DNA of 64,000 nucleotides, taken from Pyropia yezoensis. Its lineage: Eukaryota > Rhodophyta > Bangiophyceae > Bangiales > Bangiaceae. The notes beneath the pieces were generated by a model that was given only the letters and a program-made list of their open reading frames with translations, searched no databases and was not told where the DNA came from. The stretch covers positions 25,693,554 through 25,757,553 of the forward strand of contig CM020619.1 of NCBI GenBank assembly GCA_009829735.1, read 5' to 3'. Of the stretch, positions 52,492-62,875 are shown piece by piece (within the stretch, counting starts at the first letter, position 1; every line of letters begins with the position of its first letter). The translations under genes were made by a program, and so were the position numbers.

Positions 52492-55400
52492 GCGCGCCGC
52501 GCCGGTCGCGGGTCGACACGGCGGCCGGGGTTTCAGGGTCGGGGGGGCTGGGGGGTGGGGGTTGGGGGATGGAAAGGGCGCCGCTCGTCCTGCTGGCGGG
52601 ATGGGGGGGGGGCGGCGTGCGTGGGTGCCCCCCCCCCGTGCCTTTCTTTTGTGCGCGTCTGTGCGGTGCGGTGCAGTGCGGGCGTATCGAAAGGTGGGGT
52701 AGGTGGCGGGGTGCCCCTGGCTCCCCTCTCCCCGTGTGCCGGCGAGCTCTTCCCGGGCGGCGCGGCGTCCGCGTTCCCCCCCTGTGCACCACATCCTCTG
52801 TGCCGTCGTCATGCTAGTGGCGAACCGTTTCTGCCCCGACGTGCGTGGCAGTGGTGGGTTGGGTGGAGGATGCGGGTGTCGGTGTCTCTGGTCGCAGTTT
52901 TTTTTTTTTTTTTTTTCGTCAAGACCGAGGACCAGAAGAGCGACGCACATGGGGCAATCACCCGCCGCAGTTGCGACAATACGTTGTGATGCACTGGTGT
53001 GGCAGGGCGCGCGAAAGGGGAGGATCCGTGCGCACGCCGCTCCACGGACCCGTCTCTGCCCCAGGGTGAACATGGGGCGCCGGGCTTCTCTCCATTGGAG
53101 GGGCGGGCGGTGGCCTGCCCAACGTGCATCCAGGCCCCCTCCCATTCCTCTCCCCACCCGCCCGTCCGCCCGGCACGCACCCCGTTTGCAGCGGTGCGGG
53201 CGGGGGAAAGAGCGGGTCGTGCCCCCAGATGGCGGGGCAGCCTGCGGCAGCGCGGCAGTGGGCCTTTTTTCGCGGGCGTGCTGCAAAAGCGCCTCAGGAC
53301 ACACCGAAGGGTTGGTGAGTAGCGCTGCCTACGCATTGGCCGTGCATGATGGGGGGAGGGGCGGGGACGGGGCATGTCGGCGACGCAGCAGCGGGGGCGG
53401 TGCCCCGCCGCCTCTGGGGGATGACTCGGGGTGCCCCCCGACAGAACGCAGCAGTGTGGGCGGCACTTGCGCTGCGCAGTGTGGACGGGCTTCCTGTGGC
53501 TCATCGCGGTGGGGGGGGGTGGAGCGGGGGATGGGGGGTGGAATGGGGGGGGAAGGGGACAGTACACCACGAACCCCGCCTGTGCGTCTCGCATGCGGCC
53601 CCCACCGCGTCAGCTCTCTTGGTGGGCTGGCACCCAGGGGACTGCGGGGCGGCTGCGGGCGGTCGGGACGGCAGGGTGGGGCGGCGGCCCCGATGGCCCG
53701 CGGCGCTCCACGCGTCACGCCGTGCGCGCGGCAACAGAAAGCGCGGCCCGCCCGATAGGTGCGGCGCGCGCGAGCGGCGGCCGCGGGCCGTCCTTCTTCT
53801 CTTTTGCCCGGCGGGTGGGCCCTGGCGGCCACGTCACACCAGGGGCTGGGGGGGTGCATGAACACAAGACAAGGAGACACAGGTCATGACGGCGGGTGTA
53901 GACCGCTCCTGTCCTATTGCGAGTGGCTCGCGCGCCAAGGGGCCCCTTGGACCCCCGGGGGGGTGCGGAGGCGACGCATGTGCACCCGCGCTTAGAGCTG
54001 ACGACTTTGTGCGGATCGACTCGGGAGAAGAGCGAGGGGGGCTGTGTTGCCCACCCCCTCTGCCCTCCACGTTTGGGGGGTTGTCGTCCCTCGGGTGACG
54101 ACGCGACCCGGGGTGTGCGCTGGACCACCGACTTTTTTGGGACGTGGCGTGCTGGCCCGCGGTGGTTGTAAGGCGCGCAGCGCTGGCCGGCCTCCTGTCT
54201 GTATATTTGCCACAGGGACGTTCACGAGTACCGGACCAACTAGTCGCTTGTCCCTCCACCTATGTGCCGGCCAGGCCGTGCGAGCACAACGGATCATTGC
54301 GGCATCGTGCCACAGCAAAGATTGCCGACCGCACAGTCGAAACAAAGAGCCAGTGTCGGCTTTGTGCTGGCCCTGCTGTACCTTGGTCACGCCCTGACCG
54401 CGGCCGTCCCGGCGCGGGCCAGCCGTGTGCACAGCCATCCATCCTTTGAAGAGGTTTTTCTCCTCGAGTGCAATTGGGCGTGATGATTGACAACTAGATA
54501 CAGAGCGGCTGTCCATTGGCCGTTTGTGACAATCGGATCCACGCCATGTCAAGGCCTCCACAGCACGGTCCGTGACCACCGCTCGCTCGCGCGAGTGAGC
54601 GAAGTCCCGTCCAACGAGCGGATCAAGGTGGCCGGTCGTCTTGTTGTGTGGTCTCGATCACACCGACCCACGTGGTTGCGGGCGTTCTCTGGCGACCGTC
54701 TTATCTTGGCGTCCACCCTACAGATTTGTGCCACCCAATGCAGGTTTCGCGGGCGGCGTGCTTTGGGAGAGGTCTGGCTGGCCACGCCGGCCACCCGACC
54801 ACGCCCACCGCGGCGTGACGCGTCCCCGGCACCGTCAGCCCGAGGGTGCAAGGTTTGGGCGGTGTTGCTGTGGGACGACAGCCGCCTCGTCCCTCCCTTC
54901 CCGCCCCTGGGGACGAGTGCACACCAGTCGGTCTGATTGGTTGTGGCCGGCACAACGGGTGCCAGTCGAGTCACCAAATCACGCCCCGCAAATGGGCGTT
55001 TGGTATGTAGCGCACTCGTTTGTGCGTCCTCCGCCAAGACCTTGCAAGCATGGGCCTTGCTTGCCGATCTTTTTGTCAAACCCACCCAGGTGTGCGGTGT
55101 GTGTCAAGCCCGTGCGACTTGCTCGGGGCGGTGCACTGACGTGGCGTGAGGTGTTAGCTGGCAAGTGCCCGCTCGTCCGGCCACCACTACGGCGGCAAGC
55201 TCTTGGGTGGCCTGGTGTGTCGCGGGGAGGGGGGAGGCGTGCCCGCTGGATAGAGGACCTAGCCGCAGGCCGGTGGGAGCCCGCTTGTGGCCTGGTGTCT
55301 CGCGCAGAGGCCGGCTGCCCTGTCGCAGCGTGGCACACAGGTTTAGACGCGCATTGCGCTGCACGCACGTGAGGAGGGACGCCAGTCTAGGCGGGCCTCC

Positions 55401-55643
55401 ACCTTGCCAGCGTCTCCCCGTCGCCGCCCGTCTTCCACCTTATTCGGCCCCCGAAACGCCGCACGGAGGATTGCTGGTCAGGCCGCCCAGCCTCCTCCTC
55501 CGTCGCCTGTCCTCTGGTGGACGACCCGCCAGAGGAGCCGACGTCAGACGGTATTCGTGCTCTGCTTGCCTCTCTTCCGTCGCTGCTCCCTGCGTCCCGC
55601 CCACCCCCACCCACTCACCCGCTTCCCGCCCTTCCGCCCACCC
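52492..55643. other. 3.1-kb intergenic region, no supported gene
   Basis: GC around two thirds. Several ORFs of 130-350 codons overlap on both strands (longest 52703-53758, plus) but all lack domain-like sequence and mutual consistency. A 20-base T run at 52899-52918 and CCAAT/ATTGG cores at 53092, 53335, 54515 and 54937 were noted. No tRNA recognised. Confidence 0.45.
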
Positions 55644-57557
55644 ATGGCTTCCCCCGAGGTGCCTGGGCCGCCATCCGAGCGCCCCCGCCTGAGTCGCCTC
55701 TTCCTTCCGTCCATCTTTGCCATCGGCTCGGGCGCGACCGACGGCCTTTTCTACGTCTACTTCGTGGAGAGCATCCGCTCGATGGGCCAGACAGCCATGG
55801 TGGGGCTGGGCAGCCTCGCCGCTGGTGCGGCGGCTTCGCTTGTTCTTGCCCCCCTCGCAGCGGCGGTTTCTGACATCAAGCTGGGCGGACGCAAGGTACG
55901 ACTGGTTGCTTGCGTTGCTCTCCCACTCGTACTTGCTCCGTGCGTCAGAGAGACGATTCCCTCGGTGTTGATGTGTGTCAGACCAGCAACTGACGTCATG
56001 CGTATTTGTTCTGTTTCTTTCCAGTCTCTCTTCTTACTTGCGTGCCATTCTCTATGAGTTGCTCAGCCGCTGACGCTGGTGTTTAATATTACGGCGTTGT
56101 TGGCTGCCGCCGCATTCGCCATTATCGTGGGTACCGCCCCCGATGGCACTCCTACCAATCCCATTGACGAGCCTGGCCGTGCTGCCGGAATGGCGGTCGC
56201 GGGCGCCTTGTATCGGGCCGTCACGCTCTCCTCTCCGTCTGTACCCACGCTTATTGAGACGTCTCTGCATGGTGACCCGGTGGGGTTCCCCGCCCGCCGC
56301 GACGTGGCGCTTTCCTTTTTCTACATTTGGACGCGGTTTGGGCTGGCCGCGGGTGCGATCATCGTGTTTGTCGTGGCTCGCCGGCAGAACCCCATGTGGT
56401 TCATCCTGTCCGCTGTAGGTGTGGGTCTGCTTACGCTTGCGGCGAGCAGCGGTCTCGTCCACCGACCGCCACCGAAGGCCCCCCCGCCGCCGGGGTCGCC
56501 ACCGCCGCCTCCGCCGCTGACGGTGTTTGAGAAGGTGGTCTCAGACCAGAAGAAGGCGTTGTTTAACACCCCGCCAGGCCTTCTTCAGCTGTACGTGGTC
56601 TGTTTCCTGTACGGTCTGGCGTATGGTCAATTCAGTGCCATCCTGGGCCCGTACTATTCCTCTTCTATCTTCAAGGAGCCGGCGGGTACGGGCAGGGTGA
56701 TCCGGTGGACGGCCCTGGCGACCTTTCTCAACCTGACCGTTGGCGTTTTCGTTGACGCGTTCGCGCCGAAGGCGGCTAAGGCCATTGGTGTTCGGGCCTC
56801 CCGTTGGCTGTGGCCCGGCTCGCTTCTGATAGGCGCCGGCCTCTTCACAGGCCTCGCCATCACCTCCACTCCTCGCATTGCCGTGTCTCTTCTGAGCGCC
56901 CAGGCCATCCCCATTGGCTGTACCTCGTACTTTTCGCTTGTTGGTGCGGGCGCCCTTGTCCACCCGTCCCTTCGGGCAACCACTTTTGGCGCTAGGACCA
57001 CGGCGATAGTTGCGGGTCGTTTGGTCGGTTCGCTCGTCGCGGGTGCCCTCGGCGCGCGGCGGGACCAAGGCTTTCGCGACGTCATGACGCTGAGCGCTGC
57101 CACGTGTGTCGCGGCGGCTCTGGTTGCGGCCGCCGTCGGGGAGTTCCCCCCGCTGGAGCGTGCGAAGGGCGTGGCTACCAATGCCAACGTGCTCATCGGC
57201 CTCGTATTTGGTCGCCGTCGCCGGTCTCGGTGGGGTGTGTCCCCCGCCGCTGGTGGCGAGCAGGGTGGCGCGGCGGCGGGAGCTGACGACGGGTTCAGCG
57301 GCAACGGCGGGGACGTGGAGGCGAAGCCTCCCGCGCCGATCAAGCTGCAGCAGGAGCTCGGCACCGCCACCGAGTGGAGCATGGACTACTGGAAGGAGGA
57401 CGAGCAATGGTACTGGGACGATGCGGCCGCTGAGTTTGCCGTCCCAGAGTTGTCCCCGCTGACGCCCCCGCCATCGCCCCCTCCGCAGCTCGGGGGCGGT
57501 GGGTGGCAGGGGGATGCGCCTACTGGGGAAGCATCTGCGCGGCCATGGCGGGGATGA
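55644..57557 (+). CDS. MFS-type membrane transporter, 580 aa, one intron
   Basis: Exon 1 (55644-55895, 84 aa) gives the first membrane segments (LFLPSIFAIGSGATDGLFYV, MVGLGSLAAGAAASLVLAPL) and ends in a motif-A-like loop VSDIKLGGRK at a GTACGA donor. A 171-bp intron (55896-56066) ends CTCAG; exon 2 begins PLTLVFNITALLAAAAFAII, phase 0. Exon 2 adds a run of hydrophobic segments (for example FGLAAGAIIVFVVA, WFILSAVGVGLLTLAA, LLQLYVVCFLYGLAYGQF, SLLIGAGLFTGLAI), giving about 12 in total, with a Pro-rich central cytoplasmic loop (PPPKAPPPPGSPPPPPP) and an acidic cytoplasmic tail. Layout matches the major facilitator superfamily. Substrate unknown; a sugar or small solute is possible but not shown. 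Confidence 0.78.
55896..56066 (+). other. Intron of the MFS transporter gene
   Basis: GTACGA donor, CTCAG acceptor, 171 bp, phase 0. It contains in-frame TGA/TAG-free sequence at first but stops at 56055-56057, so retention would truncate the protein after a few more residues beyond the second membrane segment. Confidence 0.75.
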
Positions 57558-58529
57558 GCGCCTCAGCCCGCGCGCGTGCACGCGTTTGCCTCGCTTCGAG
57601 GGGGCGCTTTTGCTGATGAGTGTGAGGAGGGATGCGGTCGGAGAGAGGTGGTGTGTGTGGAGGTGAGGTGGGCGGGTACGGCGGCGACCACCTCACCTTG
57701 TGTGGCCGTCCATGTAGGCGGTAGTGTGCCGGTTGGTGCCTCGCTGAGGAGACCGCCTGTGCGGGGGCGTCAGTTGCGTGTGTACAGTACAGGACGGTCG
57801 GCAGCGGAACCGCTGTCGAACGCCGGTGGGTGTCGCCGAATGAGAAAGGGTGTCGTAGCTTCCCCCGGCCCGCACTGCCGCCACGACGGGAACGGGCGTC
57901 GGCGGCCGTGCGGGGCTGGCCGGTCAGGGGGCACACGCCGTGCACTGAGATGACAGCTTTGAATAGAATGCGACCTTGCTTTTTCTTTTCTGCTACCTCG
58001 CCACAGGGGCCGTCCTCACCGACGCATGGGCGGCAGACCCACTCCCATCAGCAACGTCCAGGCCGTCGGTCGGGCGTCGACCGCCTCCCCCCTCCCACCC
58101 CCGCGGGCCACCCAGTCGCAACAGGGGCCACCCTTCCCTCGTATACGACGGGAGCTTGCCTGGTGCTCGCAGGCGGGCCGCCCCCCCCCCCGCACGTGCA
58201 CACGGAGCAGAGGGGCCGGGGAACGGGCAAGAGGCTCATACAGACTGTTGGCCGCCGGTGGTGGTGGTAGCCCCGACGGGGGTGGCCGCCCCCGGCGAGC
58301 AGCGGGAGCCGCCGACCAGGGTGGCGCCCTGCCCGTCGGGGGCTGCCTAATAGCGGGCACCACAGGCATGGACGCCCCACCGCAGGCATGGACGCCCCAC
58401 CGCGCGGCGATGGTGTCAGGGAAAAGCGGCCGCGCGGTCGCGATCGCACGGTCTTCCAGGGCAGCGGGAGTAATGGCGACGAGCGGAAAGCCAACACAAG
58501 AAGTAAAACAAAACCGTTGGCGCAGCGCA
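57558..58529. other. Convergent intergenic region
   Basis: Lies between the 3' ends of the MFS gene and the C1D-like gene. No gene. A 20-bp tandem duplication GGCATGGACGCCCCACCGCA occurs at about 58367-58407. Confidence 0.4.
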
Positions 58530-59495
58530 CTACATGCGCTTGGCCCTTTTCTTAGACGGCGTCGCTGCAGCCGCGTCTACCGGCGACGTGTCTGCCTTGG
58601 AGCGCTTTTTTCCACTCCCGCTCCGCCCCTTGTCCTTCCTCCGCTTCTTGGAGCTCTCTGCTGCATCGTCAGACATGTCGGCAGCCGCCGTCGCCGTCAC
58701 CGTCGCCGTCGCCGCTGCCGCTGCCGCTACTGCTGCCGCCGCTGCCTCCGCCGCCTTGTCCTTCTTTTTCTTCTCCTTCTTGGCAGCTGACTTGAGCGCC
58801 TTTCGTGCCCGCTTGGCCGCCGCCGCGGGGGTGCCCTCCCCCGACGGCGGGTCGCCCGCGGCAGCGTCGGCGCCGTCGGACGTCCCCGCCGCAGGCGCCA
58901 CTCCTGCGTCGGCGGTAAGTCGAGCGCCCGCCGGCGCCGGTACATGCGGTGTGTCAGTCGGTCCCGCACCGAGGGCGGCCACCACAAACCGCGTCGCCGC
59001 CGCCACCTCCACCCGCAGCCGCCGCCCGTCTTGCGCACCACCCCCCGCCCAGTCCCTTCCCACCCCAGCGTCGGTGGGGCTCGCGCGCCCGCCCCCGTCT
59101 GGCTTGTCGAGCCCCAGCTTGGTCCTCGCCACCGTCACCTTGGCGTACGCACGCCGCACCCGATCCAGCTCCCCGCGAATGTCCTCGTCCGACGGCCCCC
59201 CGCAGCGGCCGCCTCCACCGCTGCCAGCAGAGTCCTTTCCTCCACCCCCGCAGCCGCCACCCTCAGTGAGAGCCGCAAAGACAGCGTAGAGGCCGGCAGC
59301 GGCGTGCGCGCGTGCCGCCTCAGCGGCGGCCACCTCCAGCGACAGCGCCGCGTCGGGCGCGGGGGCGGCCGCCAGGTGCGCGCGCGCAGCCGAGACGGCG
59401 GCAACCAGGCGGGGGAGGGTGGCGGAAATGGCGCTGAGAGCGCTCGTCAGGGCAGTCAGGTGGGCGAGTGGTTCGGGGGGGGGTGGGGGTGGCAT
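58530..59495 (-). CDS. C1D/Rrp47 (Sas10-Lcp5-C1D family) exosome cofactor-like protein, 321 aa
   Basis: Residues ~9-75 form a helical, Ala/Leu-rich segment (LTALTSALSAISATLPRLVA, AAAGLYAVFAALTEG). After a Gly-rich insert come DEDIRGELDRVRRAYAKVTV (~103-122) and, further on, RLRVEVAAATRFVVAALG. The pattern of EL-x-R-hinge and an A-xRFV-xxAL helix fits the C1D/Lrp1 family, small nuclear proteins that bind Rrp6 and help the exosome process structured RNAs and rRNA. The tail (~235-321) is Lys-rich with Ala repeats, ending TPSKKRAKRM, a likely nuclear/nucleolar signal and RNA-binding region. It is longer than yeast or human homologues because of low-complexity inserts. Divergent from the YEATS gene. 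Confidence 0.7.
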   Translation of the reverse strand: MPPPPPPEPLAHLTALTSALSAISATLPRLVAAVSAARAHLAAAPAPDAALSLEVAAAEAARAHAAAGLYAVFAALTEGGGCGGGGKDSAGSGGGGRCGGPSDEDIRGELDRVRRAYAKVTVARTKLGLDKPDGGGRASPTDAGVGRDWAGGGAQDGRRLRVEVAAATRFVVAALGAGPTDTPHVPAPAGARLTADAGVAPAAGTSDGADAAAGDPPSGEGTPAAAAKRARKALKSAAKKEKKKKDKAAEAAAAAVAAAAAATATVTATAAADMSDDAAESSKKRRKDKGRSGSGKKRSKADTSPVDAAAATPSKKRAKRM

Positions 59496-60124
59496 GATGA
59501 CGGGCTGGAGAAAAATAGGAAGGCGGGAGGGGGGAGCTCGCTAGGCCACGGGTGTCTAACGCCACAGTCCGGAAGATAATGTGCAAGGGGGAGTGACAAG
59601 CTGGACGCCGCGCGCAAGGGAAGGAACATGAGAGCAGTCTTGCGACAAGGGCGGATGGGCAGAGGGCGAGCGAGATGAGGTCTTTGGCTGTAACGCCAGT
59701 TGGCTCGCCGCCGACAAGCAGGGCCAGGACGGCGACAGCTAGAGTAATTAAGCACGTGAACAGGTCTCTCACCACTCTGACCAGACGCGTATTAATTCTT
59801 AACGCCATTCTTGAATGAATAAGTACTACTTAACCTCGAATATGCAGCGGCGTGGCCAGTCGAAAGCGCGCGCAGCACTCTAAATACTTCCGTCTTTTGT
59901 TGTCGATGATGCACTCCCTACATGTCTCACCTGCTTGAATGGGGTGTAGTCGTCCACGCGCAGTCTTCTTCACATCCGGCTTTTGCGGCATACACTGGCT
60001 ACCAGCTATGACCTGACGCTGCCCTGGTACCCACGGCGTGGTCGTCCCCCCCCCACCTGTTTGCCTGTGAGGACTCGACTGTCCCCTTCACCAGACCAGT
60101 GCCGCTGTCCTGCCTGCCCCCGCC
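59496..60124. promoter_or_regulatory. Divergent promoter region of the C1D-like and YEATS genes
   Basis: 629 bp between two divergent gene starts, AT-richer than its neighbours (around 59740-59900: TAATTAAG, CTTAATTA-like and TACTACTTAA). No coding sequence seen. Motif-level regulation cannot be stated. Confidence 0.5.
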
Positions 60125-61030
60125 ATGACTGCTGGCGGTGGCGGCAGCAGCCGCGGTGGTGGCGGCAGCAGCCGTGAAGGTGTGGCCCCTATGGCCTCCC
60201 CTGCTGCCTCCACGGCTCGTGACCGCCCCCGCGGGCGCGACGACGGCAGCCGCCGCACGCGGGGCGTTGTCCTCCACGTGCCCGTTGTGCACGGGAGCCA
60301 CGCCGTTTGGCTGGGCCCCGAAAAGGCCGACGAATCCCGTACCCACCGCTGGCACGTTTACCTCCGCGCGCTGGACACGCTGGCGCTGGACCTCTCCCAC
60401 TTTATCGACCACGTTGAGTTTGTGCTACACGAGAGCTTTCGGCCGCCCTCCCGCATCGTGTCTACCCCACCCTACGAGCTGGTCGAGCACGGCTGGGGCG
60501 AGTTTGACATCCTCGTCCGCGTGCATTTTCGGTGCTCGGTGGAGCGGCCCGTCGAATTTTACCATCCACTGAAGCTTTTCCCCGCGGCGCCCCCGGGGGC
60601 CCCCCCTGGTCCACCCGCGGAACCGACGCGCACCCCCGTGGTCGCAGAGTTTTACGACGAAATCGTGTTCCAGGACCCGACGGAGAATATGCTTAAGCTC
60701 CTTCAGCTGACGCAGCGGCAGCCCAACACGCGGATCAGCCTGTCGCCGCTGGCTCACTACTACACGGACTTTTCCGGTGCGGAAGGAGCAGACCTCAAGC
60801 GCATTGAGGAGGCCCAGACGGCAGTCGCTGCGGAAACTGCAAAGAAGGGTACCCGCTACGATGAGCTGTGCGCCGAGCAGGAGGCGCTCAACCGGGAGCT
60901 GTCGGAGCTAGCAACCGCGACCTCGGCTGCGCAAGCCAAGGTGGCTTCGGGGGAGCGCGGAGGCGCTGAGGAGGGGGGGAGGAGTGGGAAAGCCACGGGC
61001 GGCGCCGTCGACATGGTGCTGTCTCCATGA
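60125..61030 (+). CDS. YAF9: YEATS-domain protein (GAS41/Yaf9-like), 301 aa
   Basis: After a Gly/Ser-rich N-terminus (~1-45), a YEATS domain spans ~46-190: HRWHVYLRALDTLALDLSHF, HVEFVLHESFRPPSRIV, PPYELVEHGWGEFDILVRVHF. His/Ser of HES-F and the GWGEF loop are the residues that normally frame the acyl-lysine pocket. A Pro-rich insert (~153-168) interrupts the later part of the domain before VVAEFYDEIVFQDPT. The C-terminus (~225-275) is a coiled coil (KRIEEAQTAVAAETAKKG, EQEALNRELSEL), as in GAS41/Yaf9, which belong to SWR1/NuA4-type chromatin complexes placing H2A.Z. The start has a good context (GCCATGA). Single exon. ENL/AF9 or Taf14 type is less likely given the coiled-coil tail. Confidence 0.92.
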   Translation: MTAGGGGSSRGGGGSSREGVAPMASPAASTARDRPRGRDDGSRRTRGVVLHVPVVHGSHAVWLGPEKADESRTHRWHVYLRALDTLALDLSHFIDHVEFVLHESFRPPSRIVSTPPYELVEHGWGEFDILVRVHFRCSVERPVEFYHPLKLFPAAPPGAPPGPPAEPTRTPVVAEFYDEIVFQDPTENMLKLLQLTQRQPNTRISLSPLAHYYTDFSGAEGADLKRIEEAQTAVAAETAKKGTRYDELCAEQEALNRELSELATATSAAQAKVASGERGGAEEGGRSGKATGGAVDMVLSP

Positions 61031-61726
61031 GTTGGTGATTGGGGTGAGGGCGTGAGCGTTCAGGGCGCGCTCAGGTGGCGCGGCGCCCTGGATGGGCGTT
61101 TGTGGTTTTCGTCTCGCTCGCGGGGAGACGGTCATAGCAGCTAGTCAGGAGAATGCAACGGACGTGAGGTCGGTCACTCCAGGTGCGTCAGGTGGTATAG
61201 AGGGTAGGCGGGCTGCGCGGTGACCAGGGTCATGTCTGAAAAGGGGCTGAATAAACATCGGGGTGAAACGCACGACGTGTGTTGAGCACGTGTACATACA
61301 TACTTACATGCGACGCCCCCAAACTCGGCCGAGATGCCACGGCGCGCGAAGGGGCTTCCGAGGCGAGGACACGCGGCCACCCGTTGCCGACCAGTCGGGC
61401 AAAGTCTGACGCGGGAGCGCTCAAAACCGGCCCGCCCTTGCTGCAGGGCACACCACAAGCCATGACTTGGCGGCCGCTAGTCTTGTCAACGCGCCTTCAG
61501 CCTTGAGACAGCTCGTATGTCCCTCTGACGGTCAAGCCGCCAGCACTCCTCCCGTCTCTCCTTCGCTCAAGGAGATACGTCCACCGACACCCATCCGAGA
61601 GGCAAGTTGTTGCCTCAAACACCCTTCGCCAGACCCAAAACGCGCCATCATCACCACTGCGCCTTTTCCCTTCTACAGACACGCTCACACATATCCCCTG
61701 CTCCCAGTCCCAACGCCAGCGACTGC
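61031..61726. other. Convergent intergenic region
   Basis: Between the 3' ends of the YEATS and HAD genes. An AT-richer patch at 61240-61310 (AATAAAC at 61249) may hold polyadenylation signals. No gene. Confidence 0.4.
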
Positions 61727-62875
61727 TTATCCTCCCGCCGCAGGCGACGGTGCGCGCGACGGCTCGGCTTCCCCAGTTTTCACGGCCACCCCATTCTTCC
61801 CCGCCTGGGCGAGCGGGTCGAGAACGAGCGCCCGGATGGCTTCCGCCACCCCATCCTCCACGTTGGTCCCGACCGTCACGGCGGTGGCGAGCTCCTTGAG
61901 CGCCGGCAGTGCGTTGGCCATGGCAACGCTCGTTCCGACCAGCTCAAACATAGTCAGGTCATTCTCCGCGTCACCCAACGCCAGGACTGCCGCCGGGTCT
62001 ACGCCGCCAAAGGCGCCCTCAAGCAACCGCCGGACGCCGTCGCCCTTGGACGCCCCCGGAGGCAAGACCTCCAGCATGTCGGGGAGCGCCTGAGTGAGGG
62101 TTGCATGGGTCCCCACCGCCGCCTCCACCGCCGGCCGCAGGGCAGTAATTTTGTCCGCGGGGCCAAGGTAGATGAATTTGTTGAGGGGCACGCTGTCCAG
62201 CACCGACTCCCAAGTGCCAATGACCTCGGGGACGGGCTCTGCGTAGGTGGGGAGGAGGTCCGTCAAGGCGTCGGCCTTTTCGCACAGGATGCGGTCGCCG
62301 CTGTACGCAATGAGGGAGGAGCCAACCAGCCGCGCTTCCGCCACAATAGCACGCGCGAGGTCAGGCGTCACTGTGTGCTCATACAGCATGGAGCCATCGT
62401 CGCCAAAGACGTTAAGGCCCTGCAAGAACACGCCGGGCACGCCGTCGGGATAGGCCGCCCGAAGGTCGTCGCCAAGGGCGCCCATAGACTTGAGTGCCCC
62501 GTAACGCGACTTGCCTGTCGCCGCCACAAAGCGCACCCCCGCCGCGATAGCCGCCCGTACTGTCGCAATGTTGACGTCGCTCGTCGAGCACGACGCGTTG
62601 AGCAGCGTCCCGTCACAGTCGCACGTAATGAGGCGGATGGGAGTGGCGGGGGGGCCGACCGCGGCGGGGGATGGGTAGCCACCACGGCCGTTGACGTCAC
62701 CTCCGGGGGTGGACGCAGTCCACTGGGCGCCGGCTGCACGGCGAGCCGGGCGGGGAAGGCCGGCGGCAGCGACCGCCGGGCGGGCGGCGACGGGTCTAGC
62801 ACGCCGTCCACCGGTGTGGGCCCACGCCACGAGGGAGGCGGCTGCCGGGACAAAGGCGGGGGAGTGACCAACCAT
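61727..62875 (-). CDS. Cof-type HAD-superfamily phosphatase, probably organelle-targeted, 382 aa
   Basis: All four HAD motifs are present: DCDGT (Asp86 nucleophile, Asp88 acid/base), AATGK (Thr120), the Lys in GASKGDG (Lys277) and GDAENDL (Asp302, Asn305, Asp306). A cap domain lies between motifs II and III, which places it with Cof/IIB phosphatases acting on sugar phosphates, FMN or pyridoxal phosphate; the exact substrate cannot be read from the sequence. The start MVGHSPAFVP gives ~78 residues before the catalytic domain that are Ala/Arg/Pro-rich and nearly free of acidic residues, as in a plastid or mitochondrial transit peptide. An upstream in-frame ATG at 63220 would precede this leader and is less likely. 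Single exon, convergent with the YEATS gene. Confidence 0.87.
   Translation of the reverse strand: MVGHSPAFVPAAASLVAWAHTGGRRARPVAARPAVAAAGLPRPARRAAGAQWTASTPGGDVNGRGGYPSPAAVGPPATPIRLITCDCDGTLLNASCSTSDVNIATVRAAIAAGVRFVAATGKSRYGALKSMGALGDDLRAAYPDGVPGVFLQGLNVFGDDGSMLYEHTVTPDLARAIVAEARLVGSSLIAYSGDRILCEKADALTDLLPTYAEPVPEVIGTWESVLDSVPLNKFIYLGPADKITALRPAVEAAVGTHATLTQALPDMLEVLPPGASKGDGVRRLLEGAFGGVDPAAVLALGDAENDLTMFELVGTSVAMANALPALKELATAVTVGTNVEDGVAEAIRALVLDPLAQAGKNGVAVKTGEAEPSRAPSPAAGG

Noticed and set aside
52703-53758. 351-codon ORF after the bromodomain gene
   Set aside because: Includes the poly-T run as poly-Phe and otherwise random GC-rich composition.
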